A stretch of DNA of 37,327 nt from Promethearchaeota archaeon (lineage in GTDB: Archaea; Asgardarchaeota; Thorarchaeia; Thorarchaeales; Thorarchaeaceae): positions 1 through 37,327 of the forward strand of contig WJMJ01000151.1 in the NCBI GenBank assembly GCA_014728035.1, in the 5' to 3' direction. The translations under genes and the position numbers were made by a program. Position 1 is the first letter of the stretch, and every line of letters begins with the position of its first letter. Below are positions 8,049 through 16,424 of this stretch, in pieces. The notes beneath the pieces are model-generated. The model was not told the origin of the DNA. It ran no database searches and saw only the letters and a program-made list of their open reading frames with translations.

Positions 8049-8429
8049 ATGACTAACTATCCTAAAGAATCCTTGAGACCAACAAATGTTAGAATTCGCA
8101 ATGACGGTGCTTATGTTTCTTTTCGACCCCCAAAAGGCGTTAATTCGATTGAGGAGTGGAAGATTTACCGTTCCCAAACCTATGATTACGAAGCACCTTG
8201 TGCTAAGTTGATTGATGATGGCAGTGATTTTGAAGATTTACAGATCTTTACTGTCGATGCATCAGAAACCATGTATGTTGACAAAGACGTTGAAGCAGGT
8301 AAACGATATTCTTACTATGTCTTCGCAGTTGATGAGAATGGAGATCTTCACTTTCCAAGCTATTGTGTAGGAAAGATTTTGGAAGACGGTCTTCCGATGG
8401 CTGATGGAGGCGAACCAACCTTCAAGTAG
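8049..8429 (+). CDS. Stand-alone fibronectin-III-like domain protein
   Basis: 126 residues that look like one beta-sandwich domain. GAYVSFRPP, EWKIYRS and YYVFAVDENGD follow the strand pattern of fibronectin type III domains. A conserved C-terminal strap reads FPSYCVGKILEDGLPM, DGGEPTF. There is no signal peptide or membrane helix, so it is probably cytosolic. The next gene begins with the same domain, well over half identical and collinear from the first residue, and then continues into a zincin-like region. This gene is thus a free copy of its neighbour's N-terminal domain. GGAG at 8036-8039 supports the ATG. Function unknown. Confidence 0.82.
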   Translation: MTNYPKESLRPTNVRIRNDGAYVSFRPPKGVNSIEEWKIYRSQTYDYEAPCAKLIDDGSDFEDLQIFTVDASETMYVDKDVEAGKRYSYYVFAVDENGDLHFPSYCVGKILEDGLPMADGGEPTFK

Positions 8430-8437
8430 TGATAGCT

Positions 8438-9724
8438 ATGGGAAAGTATCCCAACGAATCACTGAGACCGGCAAAGGTCCGGACACGGAATGAGGGTGCT
8501 TATGTTTCATTTCGCTCTCCGAAAGATGTCAGTAAGATTAAGGTATGGAAAGTCTACAGATCAACCACGTATGATTACAAGTCAAAACCTTCCGAATTAA
8601 TCGAAGGGACAGGTGATTTCAATAATCTTTTCATTTTCACTTTGGATGATTCTGCTACTATGTTTGTAGATAGGAAAGTGGAACCGAAGACATCGTATTG
8701 TTACTACGTCTTTGCTGTTGATACGAAGGGGAACTATCACTTTCCGAGTTATTGTGTCGGCAAAGTGATAGAAGATGGACTACCAATGATTGACGGTGGA
8801 GAGCCTACATTCAGTTCTGAACCCAAACCTCTCGAATCTACTGGCGACTATTCTGTATCCTCATCCGAACGCAAGAAATTGATGAAACTATTGAAGCAAA
8901 AGACAGATTCATCTGAGAAATTGGATTGGGTTGAGAGTGTATTGAATGCACTTGAAGCTAGAGATGAACAGGGCTATTGGATAGCTGTTAAAATGGGATT
9001 AATGGAACCTGAAGCCTTCTTGATGTTTGTGGATTCAACAGACGACTTAGTCATCAACTGTGAGACCCTTGTACATGAATTGACTCATGTTGGGTCTACA
9101 ATCCAATATGTCATCCGTGATAAACATCTCAGAATTCCTGATGGTGGAGTAGGCTACATCTACTTGGTTGATGACCACGCAATTGGATGCAGTCTTCCTC
9201 GTAGTGTTTTTTACCGTGAAGAGATATTGAAATTGCTTAATGATAGAGATGATTTTGACTCTGAATATCTAGGCCATTCGGGAAAACAGGATTTCCAATC
9301 GGTATTGAATGAGTTAAATGCGTATTGTCGAGGCCTCAGAACAACACTGCGATTGATAGATCAAGTGTCCTCTGATTCCCCCAGTATAACACATAGACTA
9401 CTGAAATTCATGTTCTATACTCAGATGTACCTGAGAATTGCTAGACAAAAAAATCCAGAAGACTACAAGCTCATTGCTCAATCCAAACCCTTACTATTGA
9501 TTCTTCAGAAAATTTGGGATAATTGTGAGTATTTGGTTGAAGAAGCCTCAAGATATGAGTTAGGTAGAGATGAGTTGTATGATGTTGTTAATTCCAGAAA
9601 GAATCTTTCAGAACTTACCAAACTCTATGAATTAGCTGGATTGGAATTGCATGGTTCTAAACCTATCAAGGATATTGGGAAGTTACCAGAAGCACGTGGT
9701 CTAGCTATAGTAGCTCCAAGATAA
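8438..9724 (+). CDS. Fibronectin-III-like domain plus putative HExxH zinc peptidase
   Basis: 428 residues. Residues 1-125 repeat the preceding gene's domain, which fixes the start at ATG 8438: MGKYPNESLRP aligns with MTNYPKESLRP, so GTG 8429 is not preferred. The rest is mainly helical with ETLVHELTHVGS, giving His213-Glu214-x-x-His217, the zincin signature. NELNAYCRG about 75 residues later offers Glu292 as a possible third ligand in gluzincin style. I do not recognise the family. There is no signal peptide, so a cytosolic peptidase would be expected, or an inactive relative. The two genes almost touch and are probably cotranscribed; the free domain next door could be a partner, inhibitor or substrate adaptor. 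Confidence 0.8.
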   Translation: MGKYPNESLRPAKVRTRNEGAYVSFRSPKDVSKIKVWKVYRSTTYDYKSKPSELIEGTGDFNNLFIFTLDDSATMFVDRKVEPKTSYCYYVFAVDTKGNYHFPSYCVGKVIEDGLPMIDGGEPTFSSEPKPLESTGDYSVSSSERKKLMKLLKQKTDSSEKLDWVESVLNALEARDEQGYWIAVKMGLMEPEAFLMFVDSTDDLVINCETLVHELTHVGSTIQYVIRDKHLRIPDGGVGYIYLVDDHAIGCSLPRSVFYREEILKLLNDRDDFDSEYLGHSGKQDFQSVLNELNAYCRGLRTTLRLIDQVSSDSPSITHRLLKFMFYTQMYLRIARQKNPEDYKLIAQSKPLLLILQKIWDNCEYLVEEASRYELGRDELYDVVNSRKNLSELTKLYELAGLELHGSKPIKDIGKLPEARGLAIVAPR

Positions 9725-9732
9725 GAATACTA

Positions 9733-9773
9733 TCACCTGAAGTCTAATAGAACTAGTTTCACTCTTCAGGTGA
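9733..9773. terminator. 10-bp inverted repeat between convergent genes
   Basis: TCACCTGAAG (9733-9742) and CTTCAGGTGA (9764-9773) are perfect arms around 21 bases. The left arm follows the plus-strand stop at 9724. The right arm forms the last codons of the minus-strand gene ending at 9759. It may act as a shared 3'-end structure for both transcripts. Confidence 0.5.
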
Positions 9774-10247
9774 ACTCTCTTCATCCCAGACTGATTCAAT
9801 ATTTTGGGGTTTTACAAAGTAACCAAAAAGTATCGCCATAATCGAAGCGAATGGTATAGGAACCATCGTGGTGTAGTACTCTATTCCTCCACTCATACCA
9901 CTGGGGATAAAAGAGAGGGGGAGAGTTAGAATTATGCCGATTGTCGTCAGGATAAGAACATTCCTTGCGAGAGTTTTAAACGAGTCTATTTTTCCCTCTA
10001 CTAATCTTGGGACTTGATATGCAGATATTGTATACGGAATCCAATAAAGTACCATGACTAGCATCATGGGACTGAATCCAAAGTATGTTTCTGTTCCAGC
10101 CTTATAAAATATCCATAGAGGTGCATAGATTATAAAGTACTCATTTCCTACCATTGGACCAATTGTTATCATAAATGGAAGCAGAAAACTCAATATTAGT
10201 GAGATAGCCGACAGGATTCTTTTTCGATTTGGTTCCAATTCCCACAC
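9759..10247 (-). CDS. Four-helix integral membrane protein, unknown function
   Basis: 162 residues with four hydrophobic helices (about 12-30, 58-78, 92-112 and 126-146), a basic N-terminus (EPNRKRI) and an acidic C-terminal tail (ESVWDEESSPEE). I recognise no family or catalytic motif. The start codon is GTG. A TATATATC stretch about 30 bases upstream fits a short or leaderless transcript. It converges on the zincin-like gene and is followed upstream by the beta-helix gene in the same direction, 78 bases away, so it need not share its promoter. Confidence 0.7.
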   Translation of the reverse strand: MWELEPNRKRILSAISLILSFLLPFMITIGPMVGNEYFIIYAPLWIFYKAGTETYFGFSPMMLVMVLYWIPYTISAYQVPRLVEGKIDSFKTLARNVLILTTIGIILTLPLSFIPSGMSGGIEYYTTMVPIPFASIMAILFGYFVKPQNIESVWDEESSPEE

Positions 10248-10325
10248 CGAAGACAGTCATCTATTGAAGACTGATATATATTCGCCTGTAATTAATAGTG
10301 GAAATCATTATGAGATTAATATCTA

Positions 10326-11606
10326 TTATTCCTTCGGTTTATTTCGCCACCATACATAACTCAGAACCATCATGATTACGATAACTCCTGTTCCAATAGC
10401 TGGAATCATAAGTGCCAATGGTTCTGGAATTCCAGCTGGTTGATTTATTTCAAAAGCATACCAATCAGGAAGATCTGTATTGGGGTGTAATGTGGGATGG
10501 ATATCTGTATTATTCTTTGAACCTTCTATTAGATATGCAAAGTCAATTACGAAATCCATATCAGCATCAGTATGATTCCATGGATTGTAGTAATTCCAGT
10601 CAAAGATATTTTCTGTTCCATCATCTATACACTGGTATTTTTCTGCGTTATCAATGAAGTCATTGAATCTAACTGTGTTCTCGCTGGTTTTTCCATCCAA
10701 TCTAACCGCATAACTTGAACAATTCAGAATTGTATTATTATAGATGGAATTATCTTGAGCTAAAAAAGTCCCCCAAATGCCCATTCTATTATTTTCCCAT
10801 ATGATATTGTGATGGATGTCGTATCCTTCTCCATATACGAAAATTCCAGACGCTGTATTTTTCGCGATTATGTTGTGATGGATTTTTGACCCGTTTCCAA
10901 GAGCTTTGATTCCATGGCCATGGTTTTTCGATAATGTATTACCTAAAATGATATTGTCATGACTATCTTCAAGTAATTCAATTCCTACAATCCAGTTTTC
11001 ATAAATCTCATTTTCTTGAATAACGTTTTCAGTATTATTCCAATCAAGCCAGATACCACCTTCTCGATTTGCATATATTGTGTTATTCATGATTTTATTT
11101 CCAACACAAGTTAGTTCCAAAGCGATTCCCATAGCTGAATTATCGTAGATATCACAATTCGATATTATCGAATCATTAAGTTCTAACATATGCATTCCAA
11201 TTGCTGCGTTCTTAATTGTTACATTTCTGACTATTGCATTTGATACATGAGCAAGATAGAGACCACACCATGAATTGTCTAAACCATCTAACCAGCAATT
11301 TTGGAAGATGAAGTGATAATCTGTGTCAACTACTCGAAAAAGATGTCGATTGTTCGTAATATTATAGTTCTCGATAACAAATGGATCTTCTGCTGTTCCT
11401 GATCCTGACCAATCTAGTAGATCTGCTTGATTTTCAAAATCTTCGTTACCATTGATTGCAATGAAATCTATTGGAATAAAAGAATCATTTGATAGATGCG
11501 AATGGCTAGCGTTAATTCTGAATAATGGAAAAGACATATGTGGTGAAATCACTACTATTGAAGTTAGAATAAAGAACATCGAGAATAATACTACATTTTT
11601 CCTCAT
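10326..11606 (-). CDS. Secreted, membrane-anchored right-handed beta-helix protein
   Basis: 426 residues from the preferred ATG at 11606. The N-terminus MRKNVVLFSMFFILTS is a signal peptide. WSGSGTAEDPFVIENYNIT leads into about eight parallel beta-helix turns of the NosD/PbH1 type, with many Asn-rich N-x-I and N-x-T rungs. The C-terminus has a membrane helix (LMIPAIGTGVIVIMMVLSYVWW) and the basic end RNKPKE. The open frame extends to 11789, but that stretch overlaps the divergent gene, lacks signal-peptide character and would span a TATA-like TTTATATTT (11625-11633) placed for a start at 11606. Surface binding of polysaccharide or structural use is a family-level guess. Same architecture as the gene at 25853. 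Confidence 0.82.
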   Translation of the reverse strand: MRKNVVLFSMFFILTSIVVISPHMSFPLFRINASHSHLSNDSFIPIDFIAINGNEDFENQADLLDWSGSGTAEDPFVIENYNITNNRHLFRVVDTDYHFIFQNCWLDGLDNSWCGLYLAHVSNAIVRNVTIKNAAIGMHMLELNDSIISNCDIYDNSAMGIALELTCVGNKIMNNTIYANREGGIWLDWNNTENVIQENEIYENWIVGIELLEDSHDNIILGNTLSKNHGHGIKALGNGSKIHHNIIAKNTASGIFVYGEGYDIHHNIIWENNRMGIWGTFLAQDNSIYNNTILNCSSYAVRLDGKTSENTVRFNDFIDNAEKYQCIDDGTENIFDWNYYNPWNHTDADMDFVIDFAYLIEGSKNNTDIHPTLHPNTDLPDWYAFEINQPAGIPEPLALMIPAIGTGVIVIMMVLSYVWWRNKPKE

Positions 11607-11624
11607 TAACATTTCCAGAATCTG

Positions 11625-11633
11625 TTTATATTT
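11625..11633 (-). promoter_or_regulatory. TATA-like box of the beta-helix gene
   Basis: AAATATAAA, read leftward, is centred about 23 bases before the ATG at 11606. It supports that start over the longer open frame and suggests a nearly leaderless transcript. Confidence 0.45.
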
Positions 11634-11767
11634 CATCCAAAATAAAGAATTGGTCAGAGCAATACTACTTCTTAGTATTTTGTACTTTTTTGTAGACCTG
11701 TTTGTACTAAAGGATGACCTCCTTATCTTATGACTCAAAAACATTTTAAGATTGGAAGAATCGAAAA

Positions 11768-13201
11768 ATGTGGAGATTAATTTTGGCACTTAGAACACCA
11801 TCTATCTTTCGAAAATTTGTGGATATGGAGGAGAGTATGAGTTTGTTTGCCCTTGAAGTTGATGGGGTTCGTATTTGGGAACGAATTAGAGCTCCTCTTT
11901 ATCTACGGCTGCAAAATAGAATAATCAGCAAAAAGGAAGAAACCAAGCCAAAACAGTCTCTCAAGAAGCGGATAATGTTTTATATAAAATCCATAATTAG
12001 ACTTGACAAGAATCCTCTATTTTCGTTTTCAAAAGATGTATTAATTTGTGGAAGCCAAAGGCGATTTTTGCATGAAGATGGAAAGTGGTGGGATATTTAC
12101 ACGGACTATATATTAGATAAAATAGAACACTCTACAATTTCTATCGAGAGAAGCTGGCAGCTTGGTCATAGAAAGCCGTCCAAAACAAAAAATCTCTATT
12201 ATTTCGATATAATGGAAACTTTGATTTTCATTGCTAATCGACTAAAATTGTTTCAAGTCAATTTACAATCCCATGAGATGAAATCTCTGTTGAATATATC
12301 TCGGGAGATAAAGAAGAGGTTCAATATTTACATTGATGTCATGCAGTATGCTACAACAGTTCTTTCTCGCAGAAAAATAAAATTAGCATTCTATAGAGTA
12401 CTGTTGAAAAGAATTAACCCGAAACTGGTTTTACTTGTTGTTAGTTATGAGAGAGAGGATTTAATCGAAGCTTGCAAAGAACTAGGGATACCCACGGTAG
12501 AACTGCAGCACGGTGTAATTAGTCCACATCATCCTGGATATTCTTTTCCTCCATCTACTAAACAAATTGAAACCTTTCCTGATTATATCCTTCTATTTGG
12601 TGACTATTGGAAAACACGTTCATCATTTCCCATTTCCAGTAACCGGTTAGTACCAGTGGGTTATCCTCATATGGAAAATATGTTAATACGATGTAAAAGG
12701 CTCAATAAGAGAAAGCAAGTGGTATTTATTTCACAACCTATGCTCGGAGATGGATTAGTGAAATTTGCAGTTCAGTTGAGTCAGATAGATGATTTTGATT
12801 ATGATATAATTTTTAAACTTCATCCAAAAGAAATTGCAAATTGGAAAGAAAAATATCCTCTGCTGGTTGATACTGATATTATAGTTGCAGATAGTCTTGA
12901 ACAAATTCTCTATGATTTATTTGCACAATCCGTAGCCCAAATTGGTGTATCTTCGACTGCCTTATACGAAGGAATGGCTTTCAATTTAGAAACTTTCATT
13001 ATCGATATACCAAGCTCAAGTTATTTTCATGATCTAATAGAAGAAGGACTGGTTCATCTGGTTTCAAGACCTGAGCAAATAAGAGATATACTAATCAATA
13101 AATCTACCACAGATGAAATAGAAACTTCTAAGATTTTTCTAAGTAGCTCTACTGAAAGAATCTTGGAATTCATAAACAGAATGGTAAATCGAAATGCCTG
13201 A
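11768..13201 (+). CDS. GT-B-like polysaccharide/glycan synthesis protein
   Basis: 477 residues, soluble. The N-terminal half is mixed helical. The C-terminal half is Rossmann-like: VLLVVSYEREDLIEACKELG, then VELQHGVISPHHPGY (about residue 243), DYILLFGDYWK, VPVGYPHMEN, IIFKLHPKE (about 350) and a final GVSSTALYEGMAF (about 395). The Q-H-G, F-K-L-H-P and S-S-T-A-L-E-G series resembles capsule and teichoic-acid-type transferases and related sialyltransferase-like proteins with a GT-B fold. Donor and acceptor cannot be told. It stands alone, with no other glycan genes nearby, divergent from the beta-helix surface protein, so it may decorate surface glycoproteins. A TATA-like CATTTTAAG lies about 22 bases before the ATG. 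Confidence 0.7.
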   Translation: MWRLILALRTPSIFRKFVDMEESMSLFALEVDGVRIWERIRAPLYLRLQNRIISKKEETKPKQSLKKRIMFYIKSIIRLDKNPLFSFSKDVLICGSQRRFLHEDGKWWDIYTDYILDKIEHSTISIERSWQLGHRKPSKTKNLYYFDIMETLIFIANRLKLFQVNLQSHEMKSLLNISREIKKRFNIYIDVMQYATTVLSRRKIKLAFYRVLLKRINPKLVLLVVSYEREDLIEACKELGIPTVELQHGVISPHHPGYSFPPSTKQIETFPDYILLFGDYWKTRSSFPISSNRLVPVGYPHMENMLIRCKRLNKRKQVVFISQPMLGDGLVKFAVQLSQIDDFDYDIIFKLHPKEIANWKEKYPLLVDTDIIVADSLEQILYDLFAQSVAQIGVSSTALYEGMAFNLETFIIDIPSSSYFHDLIEEGLVHLVSRPEQIRDILINKSTTDEIETSKIFLSSSTERILEFINRMVNRNA

Positions 13202-13326
13202 ATACTTACTATTCATTTTTTCATCATAATGTTGTAATAGTGACTTCTTGAAAAGTAATAATGACTAAGATGTGAACGCCTTTTTATCCCGAGAGATTCA
13301 ATAGGCTCAATATCAAGTTATTATTT

Positions 13327-14544
13327 GTGACATCTCAATCTGACAGAACCCATTTCAATCTATCAACTGACATTCCTCGCCATACTGAGATTATAGAGAT
13401 TGATTTGGGTTTTCTAAGAAAATATCCTAATTTGACTTCTGTAAAAATTAATCATGGTGAAAGACTAAAGCAACTAGATCTTCGAGTTTTAGGTCAGTGT
13501 AAAAAATTAAAAAAACTAGAGATATCTCATTTATGGAGTCTTAAAGAAATTAGTCTCGACCCACTTTCTGAGTGTTCAAGTCTACAAGAATTCAAATTAA
13601 ATTGGAATTCGAGTTTGAAAGAGTTAAATCTTCAACCCTTAGCGTCATGTAAGAATCTACAACATTTAGAGATAAGATGGAATGGAGCGCTTCGAGAACT
13701 CGACTTAGAACCATTAGCACATTGCAAACAATTACGGAGTTTTCAATTCACAAGATCAAGTCATCACCAAAGCACTAATCTCACTCCATTAGTTTGGTGT
13801 TCTAATCTACGAGAACTCCGAGTAGATGGTAATTCCCATGCTGATAGTATTCTAACTTTTCATCCCGCTATTCGGTCTTCTGATTTTAGTTGCAATCTAT
13901 TCTATCCATCGGTTCTCCTAAAGGAGTATGTTGAGAAAAATGGTTGGGGGTTACTTTTTTCTCTAATGAATGATGATATTTACTTGGACGATGTTTCTCT
14001 TATCCAGCTCCAATATCGGTGGTTTGCCGCTTTTGGATTAAATGAATTTGGGGTGTTCGATGGTGACATCCGTAAACAATTGGAGGCTATTCCAGATTCG
14101 TATAATTTTCAAGAGATTTTCAATCAGGTTAAGAAAAGAATTCAAAATTGTATGATTGAACAAATCAGGAATAACGGCCCTACAAGACATATGGATGTTG
14201 AGAAGCTTAAATCCTCTATTGGGGTCATCATGATTCCGCATATCGTGAGAAGAAGACGAGAGGAAATTGAAAATCTGGTTATCGCTAAAGAATATGATTT
14301 GTCAATAAAAGATAGATTTGATATCTCTCAGGAGTACTATGATTTAGGGCCTTTGTGGGTTACTCATTATGGCTATGAAATTCTCAGTGCGTTAGAGATG
14401 AATGTTGTTGCCAAAAAATATGAAATTGAAGAAATTAAGGACGCTCTTAGACGAATTGGTTTGGAAATCGAAATTGGGCCTAGATCAATTTATTCTGTAG
14501 AGATGTCCAAAGCAATGAAGGAGTATCTGGTGACCAAAAGATAG
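13327..14544 (+). CDS. Leucine-rich-repeat protein
   Basis: 405 residues, no signal peptide. About residues 45-175 form roughly five leucine-rich repeats with an exact 25-residue period: for example LNLQPLASCKNLQHLEIRW, next to ISLDPLSECSSLQEFKLNW and LDLEPLAHCKQLRSFQFTR. A Cys occurs at the same place in each (PLxxCxxL), recalling Cys-containing eukaryotic-type LRRs. The C-terminal 230 residues are helical and unassigned. Likely a cytosolic protein-interaction module. The start is GTG; TTTTTATC about 40 bases upstream may be the TATA-like box. It converges with the GNAT gene, leaving one base between the stops. Confidence 0.75.
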   Translation: MTSQSDRTHFNLSTDIPRHTEIIEIDLGFLRKYPNLTSVKINHGERLKQLDLRVLGQCKKLKKLEISHLWSLKEISLDPLSECSSLQEFKLNWNSSLKELNLQPLASCKNLQHLEIRWNGALRELDLEPLAHCKQLRSFQFTRSSHHQSTNLTPLVWCSNLRELRVDGNSHADSILTFHPAIRSSDFSCNLFYPSVLLKEYVEKNGWGLLFSLMNDDIYLDDVSLIQLQYRWFAAFGLNEFGVFDGDIRKQLEAIPDSYNFQEIFNQVKKRIQNCMIEQIRNNGPTRHMDVEKLKSSIGVIMIPHIVRRRREEIENLVIAKEYDLSIKDRFDISQEYYDLGPLWVTHYGYEILSALEMNVVAKKYEIEEIKDALRRIGLEIEIGPRSIYSVEMSKAMKEYLVTKR

Positions 14545-14545
14545 T

Positions 14546-14968
14546 TCATGATAAACTCTTTCTGAAAAACACTTCACCTACACCTCCTTCATTCATACCA
14601 GCTATGATTCCACATTCTTCAAAGCCCATATATCGATGCCAAGCTTGCGGTTCGGCTTCATTTATCGTAGAAGATGACATCAGTATTGAATGTCCTTTCT
14701 TCACATGCTGCTCCTCTATAAATTCGAGTAATTTTCTCCCTATTCCCTTTCTGCGGAATTCTTCCACTACCCGAATTAGTGCGAGAAATGGAATTTGTGA
14801 ATACATATATTCCAGTCTGACGTATCCAGCTCTCTCGCTTTCCTTCTCAGCAATAATAATATGAGATAATCGTATTTTGTTTTCAATAACTTCCCTTGAT
14901 ACATGATTATCAAAAGAATTACACCAATCGATATCTTTGTCAGTTGCATATCGTACTAGTATTGACAT
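14546..14968 (-). CDS. GNAT-family N-acetyltransferase
   Basis: 140 residues matching a whole GNAT fold. RVVEEFRRKGIGRKLLEFIEE-type motif A (R/Q-x-x-G-x-G, here RRKGIG at about residues 92-97) binds acetyl-CoA, followed by AWHRYMGFEECG, the usual motif B with the Y-x-x-x-G-F end. The substrate (amine, peptide N-terminus or small molecule) cannot be told from sequence. The ATG at 14968 is the natural start for this fold. Last gene before a long spacer. Confidence 0.85.
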   Translation of the reverse strand: MSILVRYATDKDIDWCNSFDNHVSREVIENKIRLSHIIIAEKESERAGYVRLEYMYSQIPFLALIRVVEEFRRKGIGRKLLEFIEEQHVKKGHSILMSSSTINEAEPQAWHRYMGFEECGIIAGMNEGGVGEVFFRKSLS

Positions 14969-15360
14969 ATTTTCATTAGATACATACCTACCAAATAATT
15001 ACTTTGTGAGAATATTGTATACATTCTATGAAAAAATAGTGTTATTTCTGAATAATGCAGAATAAGATTAACATCCTGAATACTGCGGTGTAGCTGACCT
15101 AATAATTTACCTATTCATTATTCTCGATACATTTTTGATTGATCTGCGATGGTCTATTTTTCAAGCTCTCCCAATTTTGTTATTATTCTTAATTGTGTAC
15201 GAAAAAACAGGTTGCGTTCCAAAAAGTTTCGATTTCATGATAAACTTTCTCGGGAATAGAAAATACAGAATCGTATTAGATTGCTATTACACTTGCAATC
15301 CTAATTTGCTAATATAATGAAAACTAGCCCAAATTATGAAATAAAATCAATATATCTAAT
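14969..15360. other. Spacer without a supported gene
   Basis: An AT-rich stretch between the GNAT gene start and the GTPase cassette. A 60-codon open frame at 15135-15317 starts with TTG, shows no ribosome-binding site and no recognisable domain, so it is not called. The TATA-like AATATATCT at 15349-15357 probably belongs to the GTPase gene. Nothing else is seen. Confidence 0.55.
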
Positions 15361-15409
15361 AGGTGGTTTGCAACTTTTGCAATTACCATTCGTGTAACCA
15401 CCTGGTGAT
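15349..15409 (+). promoter_or_regulatory. TATA-like box, inverted repeat and SD before GTPase 1
   Basis: AATATATCT (15349-15357) is a TATA-like box that would place transcription start near 15378. AGGTGGTT (15361-15368) and AACCACCT (15396-15403) are perfect 8-base arms flanking that point, and TTGCAA repeats around a CTT loop inside them (15368-15382). GGTGAT (15404-15409) follows immediately and serves the TTG start at 15414. The repeat may be an operator straddling the start site, or a leader hairpin if transcription begins further upstream. Confidence 0.5.
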
Positions 15410-15413
15410 AAAT

Positions 15414-15959
15414 TTGACAAATGATTCCCCTAATATTGCGAAGTTATTACTTGTAGGCTCCGGTGGAGTTGGGAAAACCAGTCTCGCGTCAAGACTGGTT
15501 GGAGATAAATATGAAGAATCTCCCATGACGGTAGGGCTCGATATATCTACCTGTGAGCTTGAAGATAAAGAAGATGGATCAAAACTTAAGATTGTTACTT
15601 TTGACCTTGGAGGCCAGGAGCGTTTTCGCTCTTTCCAGAAAGATTTTTCTATTGGCTCTAAAATTTGTTTGGTAACGTTCGATCTCTCAAGATATAATTC
15701 ACTGCTCGAACTTGAAGAGTGGATTAGTTTTATTGATTGTATTCCAAAAGAAGGCCGTATTCTTGTAGGAAACAAATCAGATCTGTCTTGTGAAGTGTCA
15801 GATTCCGATATTGATGAAATTTCGAAGCGTTACAACATGCCTTGGCTAAAAGTAAGTTCAAAGACTGGTGAAAACATAGATAAATTGGAAGGGTTGATAA
15901 TTGAAACAATTAAATCCAGTAATGATTATTCAACCAGAATAGAAGAATTCCTGACTTGA
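15414..15959 (+). CDS. Ras-superfamily small GTPase (cassette copy 1)
   Basis: 181 residues. All five G motifs are visible: P-loop GSGGVGKTS (15-23), switch-I Thr in PMTVGLD (about 39), DLGGQ (64-68) with the Gln that matches Ras Gln61, NKSD (120-123) and SSKTG (148-152). DLGGQ instead of DTAGQ is closer to Arf/Rag-type switch II than to Ras/Rab. There is no C-terminal Cys, so no prenylation, and no N-terminal Gly for myristoylation. The start is TTG 15414, set by GGTGAT four bases ahead and by length agreement with the paralogue at 18411; the frame is open upstream to GTG 15363. It is followed 20 bases later by the CPIC protein and then the V4R protein. Confidence 0.9.
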   Translation: MTNDSPNIAKLLLVGSGGVGKTSLASRLVGDKYEESPMTVGLDISTCELEDKEDGSKLKIVTFDLGGQERFRSFQKDFSIGSKICLVTFDLSRYNSLLELEEWISFIDCIPKEGRILVGNKSDLSCEVSDSDIDEISKRYNMPWLKVSSKTGENIDKLEGLIIETIKSSNDYSTRIEEFLT

Positions 15960-15979
15960 GTTAAGAAATAGGTGATTAC

Positions 15980-16423
15980 TTGCCTTCGATTAAATTTACT
16001 TGTCCAATATGCAAACGTACGGAGACAATAGAAGTTAGTGAGGAAAAAATCCAAAGTGCAGAAAGAAATCCTGTTCCTGTTCTAATAACACACGGTTCTC
16101 CTGAACATGCTGTAACTGTTTTTATCGACAAGTCATTTAATGTAAGAGCTACAAGTGCTGCTGATATTATCCAACGTATTCAAGATACAGAATCTGCACC
16201 TCGGAAGTATACTCGAAGGCATGTACCGGTTCCAAAACAAACCAAAGTCCAACTTGATGATTTAGACTATGCTCAAGTTAAAATTGTAGCACTTGCTGAT
16301 GGAGATAAGAGTGTAGATGAACTTGCAGAAATCTTGGATATTCCTGCAATGAGATTGAAAATTCTCTGTGAACAATTAGTAAAAATGGAACGACTAGAAT
16401 CTGTAAAAACGGTGGTAGAATAG
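15980..16423 (+). CDS. CPIC/His2 plus winged-helix-like protein (cassette copy 1)
   Basis: 147 residues, unrecognised family. The N-terminal half has CPIC (Cys8, Cys11) and THGSPEH (His38, His43) followed by AVTVFIDKSFNVRA. The same four residues fall at the same positions in the paralogue at 18940, so a C2H2-type zinc site is likely. A basic, Pro-rich linker (about 65-85) leads to a C-terminal helical region (VKIVALADGDKSVDELAEILD, about residue 98 on) that looks like a winged helix. Partner or nucleic-acid binding are both possible. The start is TTG with GGTGAT at 15971-15976 three bases ahead. Between the GTPase gene and the V4R gene, with a one-base gap to the latter. Confidence 0.82.
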   Translation: MPSIKFTCPICKRTETIEVSEEKIQSAERNPVPVLITHGSPEHAVTVFIDKSFNVRATSAADIIQRIQDTESAPRKYTRRHVPVPKQTKVQLDDLDYAQVKIVALADGDKSVDELAEILDIPAMRLKILCEQLVKMERLESVKTVVE

Positions 16424-16424
16424 A

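Noticed and set aside
11607..11789. N-terminal extension of the beta-helix protein
   Set aside because: It overlaps the divergent transferase gene, spans a TATA-like box, and the signal peptide begins only at 11606.
15135..15317. 60-codon open frame in the spacer before the GTPase cassette
   Set aside because: TTG start, no ribosome-binding site, AT-driven composition and no domain.
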